This document shows, piece by piece, positions 16,999-25,846 of a stretch of DNA of 64,000 nt. The notes beneath the pieces were generated by a model, which did not search any database, was not told where the DNA came from, and saw only the letters and a program-made list of their open reading frames with translations. This stretch comes from Fluviicola sp. Its GTDB lineage: Bacteria; Bacteroidota; Bacteroidia; Flavobacteriales_D; Crocinitomicaceae. Numbering within the stretch: position 1 is the stretch's first letter; every line of letters starts with the position of its first letter. The position numbers and the translations under genes were made by a program. The DNA lies in NCBI RefSeq assembly GCF_029266855.1, contig NZ_JAQSWB010000001.1, positions 806,001 through 870,000 on the forward strand, written 5' to 3'.

Positions 16999-18353
16999 TG
17001 AAATTTTTCGCTGTCATTTGTTGTTTTTTATTTTTGAGCTTCTCAAAGGTTCAGGGACAAGAACTGACGCGTATTTTATTTATCCTCGATGCATCCAACT
17101 CTATGAATGCGAATTGGGGAGCCCAAACCCGGATTGAAGCCGCAAAAGAATTATTAATAAAAACTGTTGATAGTTTAAACGGCAGCGCAAACCTGCAGAT
17201 TGCTTTACGGGTTTACGGTCACCAATCTCCTATTACAGCAACTTACCAGGATTGTAACGATACCAAACTGGAAGTTCCTTTTGGGCCGGATAACTTCATG
17301 AAAGTCCGCAATAAGATCAAAACGATCATCGCAAAAGGAACAACCCCAATAGCCAGATCCCTGGAAGCTGCAGCAGCCGATTTCCCGGACACAAATGCCC
17401 GGAACATTATTATCTTAATTACAGATGGTTTGGAAGCCTGTGACAACGATCCGTGCGTCATTGCAAAAAAACTGCATGATAAGGGAGTAAAAGTCACACC
17501 TTTCGTAATTGGTTTGGGCCTCGACCTTTCTTACCTGGAACAGTTTAAATGTATCGGAAGTTATTCTGAAGCTGAAACAAAAGAAGCTTTCAGTAATGTG
17601 TTGAAAACGGTCATTGCAAAAGCAGTGATTAATACAACTGTCCAGATTAATCTCAATAATATCAATAAGGTTCCGAATGAAACGGATGTTACTATGTTCT
17701 TGTACAAAGCCGGAACAAAACAACTGATGTACACTTTTGTTCACACTTTAAATCGCCAGGGAAATCCGGATACTTTAACAATGGATCCTGCTTTTAAATA
17801 CGATTTGGTTGTCAATACCATTCCAAAAGTTTACAAGAACAACATTTCTATTATAAAGAATACACATAATGTCATTCCGGTCGATTGTCCCCAGGGATTC
17901 ATCAGACTCCGGTTTACGAATGCTACCAGCCCTTACAAGGTAATTTCAAGGGTTTATCAGAAAACAGACCAAAAAACACTGAATACACAAGCAGTAGGTT
18001 CGACTGACAAATACATCGTTGGAACTTATCAGGTGGAGATTTTAACCCTTCCGCGCATTTATCATACTGTCGAAGTAAGTCAAAGTGCTACTGAAACAAT
18101 CGATTTACCTGCTCCTGGCCAGTTGAGTTACAGTGCTACAAAAATGGTAGCGGCACAAATATTTGTTATTCAAGATAACGGAGAACTTGAATGGGTCTGT
18201 AATCTTGACTTGGTCAATTTAAAAGATTTGATCTACCTTCAACCGGGGAAATACCGCTTGATTTACAGGCAAAAACAATTGAAATCAACTACTTACACAA
18301 CAGAAAAAGATTTTAGAATACAATCCAATAAAACAACTTCGATTAATTTATAG
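16998..18353 (+). CDS. Secreted von Willebrand factor A domain protein
   Basis: 451 residues from ATG 16998; the signal peptide ([20 protein letters not shown]) fixes this start. The vWA domain occupies about 24-205, with the MIDAS motif LDASNSM (D31, S33, S35), GTTPIARSL for the Thr ligand, and [11 protein letters not shown] for the Asp. It therefore should bind a divalent cation and a protein ligand in the periplasm or outside. The second half (about 215-451) contains repeated beta-rich segments without a family I recognise. It is joined on both sides to transketolase subunits: 1-nt overlap upstream and 2 nt to the next ATG. A metabolic role is not obvious for an exported protein. Confidence 0.85.
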   Translation: MKFFAVICCFLFLSFSKVQGQELTRILFILDASNSMNANWGAQTRIEAAKELLIKTVDSLNGSANLQIALRVYGHQSPITATYQDCNDTKLEVPFGPDNFMKVRNKIKTIIAKGTTPIARSLEAAAADFPDTNARNIIILITDGLEACDNDPCVIAKKLHDKGVKVTPFVIGLGLDLSYLEQFKCIGSYSEAETKEAFSNVLKTVIAKAVINTTVQINLNNINKVPNETDVTMFLYKAGTKQLMYTFVHTLNRQGNPDTLTMDPAFKYDLVVNTIPKVYKNNISIIKNTHNVIPVDCPQGFIRLRFTNATSPYKVISRVYQKTDQKTLNTQAVGSTDKYIVGTYQVEILTLPRIYHTVEVSQSATETIDLPAPGQLSYSATKMVAAQIFVIQDNGELEWVCNLDLVNLKDLIYLQPGKYRLIYRQKQLKSTTYTTEKDFRIQSNKTTSINL

Positions 18354-18355
18354 CA

Positions 18356-19309
18356 ATGAAGCAATTTGAAATTTTAGGAAAAAAAGATACCCGTTCAGGT
18401 TTTGGTGAAGGGTTATTAGAAATCGGTCGCAAAAATCCGGACGTTGTCGCATTATGCGCAGATTTGACCGGATCTCTTAAAATGGATGCCTTCTTAAAAG
18501 AATTTCCCGATCGTTTCTTCCAGGCTGGAATTGCTGAAGCGAATATGATTGGAATGGCTGCCGGGATGACTATCGGAGGTAAGATCCCGTACACCGGTAC
18601 TTTCGCCAATTTCTCTACTGGCCGGGTATACGACCAGATTCGTCAGTCAGTAGCGTATTCTCAAAAGAACGTGAAGATTTGTGCTTCTCATGCCGGTTTG
18701 ACATTAGGAGAAGATGGTGCAACTCACCAAATATTGGAAGATATCGGGATGATGCGTATGCTTCCTCACATGACAGTGATCGTTCCTTGTGATTTTAATC
18801 AGACAAAACAGGCTACAATGGCAATTGCAGATCATATCGGACCGGTTTATCTGCGTTTCGGAAGACCTGTCGTTCCGATTTTCGTTCAGCCGGATGCCAA
18901 ATTCACTATTGGTAAAGCGGATTTACTAATCGAAGGAACCGATGTTACGATCATTGCCTGCGGACATTTGGTATGGAAATCAATTGAAGCGGCACAACAA
19001 TTAGCAGAACAGGGAATCAGTGCAGAAGTAATTAATATGCATACGATTAAACCTTTGGACGAAAAAGCAATCCTAGATTCAGTTGGTAAAACCAAATGTG
19101 TGGTTACTGCAGAAGAACACATGTTAAATGGAGGTTTGGGTGATGCCGTTGCACAAGTGCTTTCGAGATACATGCCTTTACCCCAGGAATATGTTGGAGT
19201 AAACGATACTTTTGGTGAATCGGGAACACCTGACGAACTAATGGTAAAATATGGTTTGGATACTCCAAATATTGTTGAAGCAGTTAAAAAAGTTTTAAAA
19301 CGAAAATAA
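18356..19309 (+). CDS. Transketolase, C-terminal subunit
   Basis: 317 residues forming the pyrimidine-binding and C-terminal domains of the split transketolase. Motifs: [33 protein letters not shown] with the catalytic Glu that activates Th[30 protein letters not shown], and the C-terminal domain [17 protein letters not shown]. It must pair with the product of 16156. It follows the vWA gene by 2 nt and is followed 3 nt later by an ECF sigma factor, so all lie in one transcript. Confidence 0.93.
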   Translation: MKQFEILGKKDTRSGFGEGLLEIGRKNPDVVALCADLTGSLKMDAFLKEFPDRFFQAGIAEANMIGMAAGMTIGGKIPYTGTFANFSTGRVYDQIRQSVAYSQKNVKICASHAGLTLGEDGATHQILEDIGMMRMLPHMTVIVPCDFNQTKQATMAIADHIGPVYLRFGRPVVPIFVQPDAKFTIGKADLLIEGTDVTIIACGHLVWKSIEAAQQLAEQGISAEVINMHTIKPLDEKAILDSVGKTKCVVTAEEHMLNGGLGDAVAQVLSRYMPLPQEYVGVNDTFGESGTPDELMVKYGLDTPNIVEAVKKVLKRK

Positions 19310-19312
19310 TAC

Positions 19313-19876
19313 ATGAGTCAAATTCCCGATGAAAATATTATCATTTCTTATTTTCATCGGGATGATGCTTTAGCCTATACCGCGTTTACATGGATTGTTG
19401 ATCTTCACAGTAAGCGCCTTTACACTACAATTCGCCGCTGGGTCAATAACCACGAGATCACCAACGACATTATCCAGGAAGTTTTCATAAAGGTTTGGAA
19501 TAACCGGAAGCAATTTCAAGGCAATAGCGCCCTGTTTTCATGGATTTACCGGATCGCCTACAATGAAACCATCCATTTTCTCAAAAAAGAAAACAAACAC
19601 CGCACTCTCAATATCGATGAGCCGGCTGTTTCATTTTCTCATCAATCGGAACATTACGGTAAACTGACTTCGGAAGAAATTTCAAAATTACTTTTTGAAG
19701 CGATCAACACTTTACCTGAAAAGCAACGCATGGTTTTTGAATACAAGTATTTTCAGGATTTGAAATACGAAGAAATTGCCAAATTGACCGGCGGTTCGGT
19801 AGGCGGATTGAAGGCCAATTATTTTCATGCAGTGGGAAAGATCGAAGAATTTTTAAAAGGGAAATTAAACCATTGA
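19313..19876 (+). CDS. ECF-family RNA polymerase sigma factor
   Basis: 187 residues. Region 2 spans about 25-95 (NDIIQEVFIKVWNNRKQF, FSWIYRIAYNETIHFLKK), and region 4 about 130-180 (INTLPEKQRMVFEYKYFQDL, YEEIAKLTGGSVGGLKANYF, the helix-turn-helix). It directs RNA polymerase to a regulon likely concerned with envelope state. It is 3 nt after transketolase C and 22 bp before a membrane protein with anti-sigma layout. The gene is probably autoregulated only if an internal promoter exists; none is evident. Confidence 0.92.
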   Translation: MSQIPDENIIISYFHRDDALAYTAFTWIVDLHSKRLYTTIRRWVNNHEITNDIIQEVFIKVWNNRKQFQGNSALFSWIYRIAYNETIHFLKKENKHRTLNIDEPAVSFSHQSEHYGKLTSEEISKLLFEAINTLPEKQRMVFEYKYFQDLKYEEIAKLTGGSVGGLKANYFHAVGKIEEFLKGKLNH

Positions 19877-19898
19877 ATAACAAAGTAATCCTAGAGTT

Positions 19899-20414
19899 AT
19901 GAATCCGGAAAAGAGACATATTATTGATGATTTAAAGGTTGCGCCTGTTCAAATGCCTTCTGATTCCTATTTTGAAGATTTGAAAAAAAACATCCTGAAG
20001 GAGATCGGAAATGATCGTCTGAATAAGAACGAAAAAACACGAATTATTCCCATGTACAAGCGCTGGTACGTTTGGGGATCTGCTGCAGCAATTCTTGCCT
20101 TTGCCATTCTTCTTTTCCGCAACAATACCAATCCTTCAACAGATTCTGAACCAGTCAATTTTTCTTCGGTCAGTGATGAAGAGATTTATCAGTATCTCAG
20201 TGAAAATATTGAAGATCTGGATACCGAAACGATCGCACTTCATTTAAGTGACGAAGCGGTAGCACAAAACGAAACATCTGAAAATGTTGAAGCACCCAAA
20301 CAGACGATTTCTTCGGGGGTAACTTTACTGGACAACATAAAGGATGAAGAAATTTTGGATTACCTGGATGATGAATCCGGTGAATTGGATGAATATTTAC
20401 TGATAGAAAGTTAA
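19899..20414 (+). CDS. Single-pass membrane protein, probable anti-sigma factor
   Basis: 171 residues: a cytosolic N-terminus of about 50 residues, one membrane helix (about 54-69, WGSAAAILAFAILLF), and an acidic periplasmic tail (EEIYQYLSENIEDLDTETIA, EEILDYLDDESGELDEYL). No zinc-binding anti-sigma motif is visible. The position right after an ECF sigma gene and the topology fit a sigma-retaining membrane protein; this is context-based. The Asp/Glu-rich tail contains two similar DEEIxxYL segments. Confidence 0.65.
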   Translation: MNPEKRHIIDDLKVAPVQMPSDSYFEDLKKNILKEIGNDRLNKNEKTRIIPMYKRWYVWGSAAAILAFAILLFRNNTNPSTDSEPVNFSSVSDEEIYQYLSENIEDLDTETIALHLSDEAVAQNETSENVEAPKQTISSGVTLLDNIKDEEILDYLDDESGELDEYLLIES

Positions 20415-20450
20415 AACCGATCCGTTACAGTGGGTCTAAAAAAGAAAAAT

Positions 20451-20945
20451 ATGAAATTGATACATAAATTAGCATGGACAATCCTCCCAATCCTGTTTGC
20501 AGCAAATACGTTTGCTCAGGGACCCGGTGATGACAAAGAAAAGGATGATAAAATTGAAGCTTTAAAAGTTGGATTTATCACCCAGGAATTGAGTTTATCT
20601 TCTACAGAAGCCGAAAAATTCTGGCCTGTCTACAACGAAATGGAAGCGAAAATGAAAGAAATTCGCCAAAGTGCCCGTAAGATCAACCAGGAATTGAGAG
20701 AATCGGAAGAAAAGATCACCAACGACGATGCAAAGAAAAAACTCAATACGCTTTTCGAGAACGATCAGAAAGAACTGGATCTGAAAAAAGAGTACAGTGA
20801 GAAATTTATTAAGATCATCGGTGAAAAAAGAACCTTAAAACTCTTAAGTTTGGAACATGAATTCAGACGGGTTCTCCTTGAGCGCTTAAAAGACCGCAGG
20901 GATGGACCGCCGCCGCATGACAAAAGACATCATGGAAAACCGTAA
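20451..20945 (+). CDS. Spy/CpxP-like periplasmic protein
   Basis: 164 residues from ATG 20451 (a GTG at 20430 would precede the signal peptide). Signal peptide ends TFAQ about residue 23. The mature protein is highly charged and helical: FITQELSLSSTEAEKFWPVY is the LTxxQ-like region found in Spy/CpxP stress proteins, followed by RQSARKINQELRESEEKI and a His/Pro-rich tail PPPHDKRHHGKP. Related proteins in Bacteroidota are annotated as sensors for ECF sigma factors. Following a sigma and an anti-sigma-like gene, it is probably the periplasmic sensor or chaperone of the circuit. The His-rich end might bind metal. Confidence 0.75.
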   Translation: MKLIHKLAWTILPILFAANTFAQGPGDDKEKDDKIEALKVGFITQELSLSSTEAEKFWPVYNEMEAKMKEIRQSARKINQELRESEEKITNDDAKKKLNTLFENDQKELDLKKEYSEKFIKIIGEKRTLKLLSLEHEFRRVLLERLKDRRDGPPPHDKRHHGKP

Positions 20946-22125
20946 AGAAGACTTTTTAAAGCATTTAGGACAAACAAATCCCTTCCCCTATTTAATTGAT
21001 GTTGAATCGGCGGAAGGGATTTTCATTTATGATAAATCAGGAAAACGCTACACCGATATGATCTCAGGTGTTTCCGTAAGTAATATTGGAAATCGGCATC
21101 CGCAAGTCATCAAACGCATCCGGGAACAATTGGACAAATATCTGCATGTGATGGTTTACGGTGAATTTATCCAGGATTCTTCCCTGGAGATGGCCCGTTT
21201 GCTGCGTAAATTCCTTCCGGAAGAATTGAATTGTGTTTATCCGGTAAATTCAGGTACTGAAGCCAATGAAGCTGCATTAAAACTGGTAAAACGCGTTACA
21301 GGACGAACTCAGTTGATCGCGTTCAAGGGTTCTTATCATGGAAACACACATGGCTCTTTGAGTGTTTCGGCAAACGAGATCAAGAAAACTCCATTCCGCC
21401 CCTTATTGCCTGATGTAGATTTTATTCGATTGAATGAAACAGGCGATCTTCAGCGAATTACCACAAGAACTGCAGGAGTGATCCTGGAAACAGTTCAAGG
21501 TGATGCCGGAGTTAGAAAAGCATCGGATGAGTTTCTGAAAGCCCTTCGCAAACGATGTGATGAAGTTGGAGCGCTTTTGATCTTCGACGAAATTCAATGT
21601 GGTATGGGAAGAACCGGTAAAATGTTCGCTTTTGAACACAGTGGAGTAATTCCGGATGTGTTGACACTGGGAAAAGCGTTAGGAGGCGGATTGCCGATAG
21701 GAGCATTTATTTCAAAGCACGAGACCATGAACCAGTTGAGCCATTCACCTATGCTGGGACACATCACAACATTCGGAGGGAATCCGGTAATTAATGCGGC
21801 AGCCTGGGGAACGCTGGAAGTATTTGAATCCGAAATTGATTTTTCCGAAGTTGAAAGACTTGGAAGTTTGCTTGAAAGCTATTTAAGTGAAATTGATGAA
21901 ATCTTTGAAATCCGGAGAGAAGGAATGATGTTTGCCTGTGACATGGAAAGTGATGAACGCGTTGCAAAAGTGGTCGAGCGCTTGTTGGAACTGGGGGTAA
22001 TTAGCTTCTGGTTTCTTTCCCACCCTTACAGTTTCAGGCTTTCACCACCCTTGAATATTACCGAAGAGCAAATTCACGAGGTTGGGAAATTAATACAGCA
22101 GGCGGTCAGAGAGACTAATTCCTAA
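20932..22125 (+). CDS. Class III (ornithine/acetylornithine-type) aminotransferase
   Basis: PLP enzyme of 397 residues from ATG 20932, which overlaps the upstream gene by 14 nt; earlier in-frame ATGs at 20902 and 20917 would overlap more. Motifs: GVSVSNIGNRHPQV, NSGTEANEAALKLVKR for cofactor phosphate, GSYHGNTHGSLSVS, FDEIQCGMGRTGKMF, and the Schiff-base Lys in TLGKALGGGLPIGAF. The overall sequence fits the 'aspartate aminotransferase family' of Bacteroidota; the true substrate is not determinable. It is the last gene of the transketolase/sigma run. Confidence 0.88.
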   Translation: MENRKEDFLKHLGQTNPFPYLIDVESAEGIFIYDKSGKRYTDMISGVSVSNIGNRHPQVIKRIREQLDKYLHVMVYGEFIQDSSLEMARLLRKFLPEELNCVYPVNSGTEANEAALKLVKRVTGRTQLIAFKGSYHGNTHGSLSVSANEIKKTPFRPLLPDVDFIRLNETGDLQRITTRTAGVILETVQGDAGVRKASDEFLKALRKRCDEVGALLIFDEIQCGMGRTGKMFAFEHSGVIPDVLTLGKALGGGLPIGAFISKHETMNQLSHSPMLGHITTFGGNPVINAAAWGTLEVFESEIDFSEVERLGSLLESYLSEIDEIFEIRREGMMFACDMESDERVAKVVERLLELGVISFWFLSHPYSFRLSPPLNITEEQIHEVGKLIQQAVRETNS

Positions 22126-22236
22126 TTACGAGTGCCCAATTACGAATTAATTCAACAATTGAATCAAATCCCCGAATTCGTAATTCGCAAATACGATTTC
22201 CCCAAATTCAGCGTTAAACCAAACAAATGCTTTACC

Positions 22237-23397
22237 ATGAAAGGGATTTTCGTCCTGTTTTTATTGATTAATATTCATCTCAATGCTCAAACCTGGGCTC
22301 CTGTTAGTTCGGTTCCAAGTGCCGGAAGAGACGATGGACTTGCCTTTGCATTAAACGGTTTTGGGTATATTGTAACCGGGTACCTAAACGGATTCACTGA
22401 AAGCAACAAATTATTCCAATACGATCCAAACGCTGATTCATGGAACGAAAAAGCCGCTTTTCCCGGAACCGCCAGACAATATTCCGCTGTTTTTACGCTA
22501 AACAATAAGGCCTATGTAATCGGCGGTTATTCCGAATCGAGCCAAGCTCTGAAGGATGTGTGGGCATACGATGGTTTCACCAATAACTGGACACAGCTGA
22601 ATGATTTTCCGGGAGTTGCACGCTGGCATGCAACAGCCCTTCACATTCAAAACCAGGCTTATTTCGGGATGGGAACTTCTCCGGATTCAACACTTGCCGA
22701 TTTTTGGAAATACAACCCGGATTCAGATTCATGGACCAGGCTTTCCGATTATCCGGCCGGACCCAATCGAAGTGTATTGGGTTTCCCGCTTTTAAACGAG
22801 GGAATTTTCGGTGAAGGATTTGATGTCAATCCCATTGCCTATGAAGGATCCTGGCATTCTTATAATCCCGGGACTGAAACCTGGACAGAGATCCCTCCTC
22901 TTCCTGCCGGCTTACGCTCTTACGGCATGGCTGTCAGCAATGAGTTCAGTGCGATTGTTTGCGGTGGAATGGACGAAAACAGTATCTTTAAAAATGAATG
23001 TTATTACCTCGATTACACCAAAACTTGGAAATCAATAGCAGCCCTTCCTCCAAACGGATTGAGAGGCGCAAAAGGCTTTGCCTTAAACAGTAAGTTCTTT
23101 CTTGGAACAGGAATCAACGATAATTACGTTCGTGTTTCGGATTTTTACCAACTTCAAGTTCCCACCGTAACTGTTCAGGAAACACTCCTTTTCCCAAACC
23201 CTAGTAAAGATTACTTTAACCTGATCTCAGAACCGCAGGCGAAAGTTTCCGTGTACACCGTTGGCGGACAACTTGTTCAAACTTTAAAAACCAATGATGC
23301 CGGATTTTTGGAAATCAAACAACTTCAGGTAGGTTTATACATCTGTCTCATTGAAGGGAAAAACACCACAGAAATCAAGAAGATTGCCAAATTATAA
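22237..23397 (+). CDS. Kelch-repeat T9SS type A secreted protein
   Basis: 386 residues from ATG 22237, where a signal peptide begins (MKGIFVLFLLINIHLNAQ). Residues 25-310 contain about five kelch blades with recurrent GFGYIVTGY, KAYVIGGYSE, QAYFGMGTSPD and a W-x-x-L/P pattern, expected to form a beta-propeller. The C-terminal 75 residues are a type A sorting domain: LLFPNPSKDYFNLIS, VYTVGGQLVQTL, LQVGLYICLIEGKN. The product is therefore anchored at the surface or released by T9SS. Ligand unknown. The 105 bp upstream carry inverted AATTACGAATT motifs. Confidence 0.87.
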   Translation: MKGIFVLFLLINIHLNAQTWAPVSSVPSAGRDDGLAFALNGFGYIVTGYLNGFTESNKLFQYDPNADSWNEKAAFPGTARQYSAVFTLNNKAYVIGGYSESSQALKDVWAYDGFTNNWTQLNDFPGVARWHATALHIQNQAYFGMGTSPDSTLADFWKYNPDSDSWTRLSDYPAGPNRSVLGFPLLNEGIFGEGFDVNPIAYEGSWHSYNPGTETWTEIPPLPAGLRSYGMAVSNEFSAIVCGGMDENSIFKNECYYLDYTKTWKSIAALPPNGLRGAKGFALNSKFFLGTGINDNYVRVSDFYQLQVPTVTVQETLLFPNPSKDYFNLISEPQAKVSVYTVGGQLVQTLKTNDAGFLEIKQLQVGLYICLIEGKNTTEIKKIAKL

Positions 23398-23526
23398 CAG
23401 GTTAAAAGTTCCAAAATGTTCAGATAAAGAACTTCGTGTTTAATGAGATTGATCGGGCTCTTTGAACTTTTAAGCTTTTTAAACTTTTGATCCGGGTTAG
23501 GATTAGTTCTTTCCATTCTCAGTGAC

Positions 23527-23534
23527 TATCTTTG
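23527..23534 (+). promoter_or_regulatory. Candidate -7 element of the FUSC gene
   Basis: TATCTTTG fits TAnnTTTG and lies 18 nt before ATG 23553; a TTG at the right spacing is missing. It supports the later ATG over the TTG start at 23532, which would overlap the element. Confidence 0.4.
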
Positions 23535-23552
23535 TTAAGAAATTCACTTGGT

Positions 23553-25712
23553 ATGCGGTTTCAGCCGATTAAGCAATTTAACACCATTCTTCAGCAAGAA
23601 TATCTTGAGCCCACAATCAGTTGGTCTATCCGTGTAGTTCTTGCCTTGAATGTTCCCTTAATTGTTTTCCCGATTTTCCTTGGATTTTCATACCACATTA
23701 TCTGGTCCGCTTTTGCAGCTTACATGCTCACCCTGATCGATTACAGGGGGTCTCACTACAAAAAAATGATCATACAGCTGGTCGAAGCGATCCTTATTTT
23801 AATTGCAGCGATCCTCGGAATGAATATCGGTGATTCGGTTATTCTTTCCGTTATCGGAATGTTGGTCATTGGGGTCTTCGCTGCTTTGATCCGGAACTGG
23901 AGTGACTATGGTTCCACCATTGGTGTGGGAGTCGGATTCTTTTATCTTTTCGGAATCTCCAATCCCACAACATTCCCGGAATCGTTGGTTTATGGCAAGT
24001 ATATCATTTTCGGAGCACTCTGGGCTATTGCCATTATTTTCCTCTCCTTTCCATTCTCTGCATCAAATCCCTTAAGACGTTCTGTTGCTACAATTTGGAA
24101 AAGAAATACCGATTACCTCGATGCGATCATTCAGCAATTCCTGGATCCGGAGACAAAAGCAGATTTGCTGGAGATCACCGCAAAAGAAATTGAAATTCGC
24201 ACCGCCATCGATAAGTCCATTGAACTTTTTAACCGGAGAAAGGAAAATTCGAGCTTCAAAGCCGAACATTACGACCAGATGATCGAGATCCGGAAATCAG
24301 CTGCCTATTTTGGTGCCAGTATTAAACTGATCCACGAAGAATTGGAAGCGATTAAGAACGAACCCGTTCTGTTACAAAACCATTCCATTTTGTACAAAAC
24401 CCTTTCGGCACTCTCGCAAGCTTCTGCCCGACTCTCGATCGTTATTTTCACCTTCCGGGGAGAAGATCTGACAATGGCAAAAGTGCGTATCAAGCGTTTT
24501 GAGATTGCTGCCGGAATCCTGAAGCAAAACCTGCAGCAACAAGACTTATCCGAAGATCATAAATTGGTGTTGAACCAGTTTATTGTCAGTCTGAACCAGT
24601 GTCAGCAATTCATGGAAACCACTATACAGCTGATGAATCAAAAGTTGAATTTCAAGCGCAGCAATTATTTTGAGAATTATAAATTATCATTCAACCACTT
24701 CATTGCAGGCTTGCAGCCACGGATTTTATTTCAAATCGTCCGCGAAATTTTCAATTTTGATTCCCAGCAATTCAAATATGCGCTCCGGGTTGGCCTCGGG
24801 CTGGCTCTTTCTGTCTTTATATTTAAATTCTTTAAAATTGATCACGGTCATTGGATCGCCCTGACCCTGCTCATCGTTATTCAGCCTTATTACGGAGCAA
24901 CCCGGAAAAAAGGTTTTGAACGGATCATTGGAACTGTTGCCGGAATTGTAATCGGCGGTGCAATCATGTTGCTTCCGATCAAGCACGAAACCTTCGTGAT
25001 AATCCTCATTTTCATTTCATTCTTTGTTGCCTATTACCTGAGGAATAATTACAAGGTCGGAGTGTTTTTCGTCACCATTATGCTGGTTGTAATGATGCAG
25101 CTTTCCAAGCAGGGTTCCTGGGATTTGATCTGGTGGCGCGTTCTTTCTACCCTGATCGGTTCCGCATTAGCAATTCTCATCAGTTTTGCGTTTTGGCCCA
25201 TGTGGGAGAAACAGCGCTTCCCTGCTCTACTGAATAGTTCATTTAACCAGAATCTCTTCTTTTTGAACCAGGTGATCCTGAGTTACCAGAAAAAACTTCC
25301 TCCAGGAATTACCTGGCATAAGAGCCGTCGCCTGAGCGAGGCAGCTAATAACAATTTATTTGCCTGCATTCAGCGGATGTATGAAGAACCTCAGGCACAT
25401 CAGCGGCAAATCGATGTTCACTTTGCCAAGGTTGGTTCCAATATCCGGATTTCCCGTGAGATCACCAGTTTGGCCTTTGCATTGGAAAAGGAAACATCGG
25501 GAAAATTGACCCCGGTTCTGAACGAGTACATCGAACTGATCCAAATTATTTTTTACCAGCATATTCAGCGGGAAAAGGAAATTGATTTCAAACCCATCAA
25601 AGCCATCCTCCAGGATCCGGTCTTCGAAGAAAGCGAGCAGCTCCAAGCTATCCAGGGAGATCTGGAGAAAATTGTCTTCGAATTGGAAGCATTGAAAGCG
25701 TTTAGAGGGTAA
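23553..25712 (+). CDS. FUSC/YccS-family inner membrane protein
   Basis: 719 residues from ATG 23553. Two membrane bundles, about residues 25-175 and 410-555, separated by a charged cytosolic helical part, the layout of fusaric-acid-resistance/YccS/AaeB-like proteins. The second bundle starts FKYALRVGLGLALSVFIFKF and includes DHGHWIALTLLIVIQPYYGA, the typical FUSC block. A helical C-terminal tail of about 160 residues follows. Proteins of this type are linked to efflux of aromatic acids or to polyamine/membrane homeostasis; the substrate is unknown here. No adaptor or outer-membrane efflux gene lies nearby. Confidence 0.85.
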   Translation: MRFQPIKQFNTILQQEYLEPTISWSIRVVLALNVPLIVFPIFLGFSYHIIWSAFAAYMLTLIDYRGSHYKKMIIQLVEAILILIAAILGMNIGDSVILSVIGMLVIGVFAALIRNWSDYGSTIGVGVGFFYLFGISNPTTFPESLVYGKYIIFGALWAIAIIFLSFPFSASNPLRRSVATIWKRNTDYLDAIIQQFLDPETKADLLEITAKEIEIRTAIDKSIELFNRRKENSSFKAEHYDQMIEIRKSAAYFGASIKLIHEELEAIKNEPVLLQNHSILYKTLSALSQASARLSIVIFTFRGEDLTMAKVRIKRFEIAAGILKQNLQQQDLSEDHKLVLNQFIVSLNQCQQFMETTIQLMNQKLNFKRSNYFENYKLSFNHFIAGLQPRILFQIVREIFNFDSQQFKYALRVGLGLALSVFIFKFFKIDHGHWIALTLLIVIQPYYGATRKKGFERIIGTVAGIVIGGAIMLLPIKHETFVIILIFISFFVAYYLRNNYKVGVFFVTIMLVVMMQLSKQGSWDLIWWRVLSTLIGSALAILISFAFWPMWEKQRFPALLNSSFNQNLFFLNQVILSYQKKLPPGITWHKSRRLSEAANNNLFACIQRMYEEPQAHQRQIDVHFAKVGSNIRISREITSLAFALEKETSGKLTPVLNEYIELIQIIFYQHIQREKEIDFKPIKAILQDPVFEESEQLQAIQGDLEKIVFELEALKAFRG

Positions 25713-25720
25713 CAAAAAAT

Positions 25721-25830
25721 CCTCCCTTGAGAAGAGAAAGCACTGCTTTTGAAGAACGAAGGGAAAGACAAAGGAGGGTGGCTAAAATCTGTACACTTAC
25801 CACCTCCCTTAATCCCTCCTCAAGGAGGGA
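25721..25830. repeat. CCTCCCTT-type inverted repeats between convergent genes
   Basis: Within 110 bp, CCTCCCTTGAG (25721), AAGGAGGGTGG (about 25770), CCACCTCCCTT (about 25800) and a hairpin TCCCTCC-ttga-GGAGGGA (arms 25813-25819 and 25824-25830; loop as read on the minus strand) form nested imperfect inverted repeats. The last can act as a terminator for bioA. This composition is typical of a dispersed intergenic element. Confidence 0.6.
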
Positions 25831-25846
25831 AACTGAAAACTATTTC

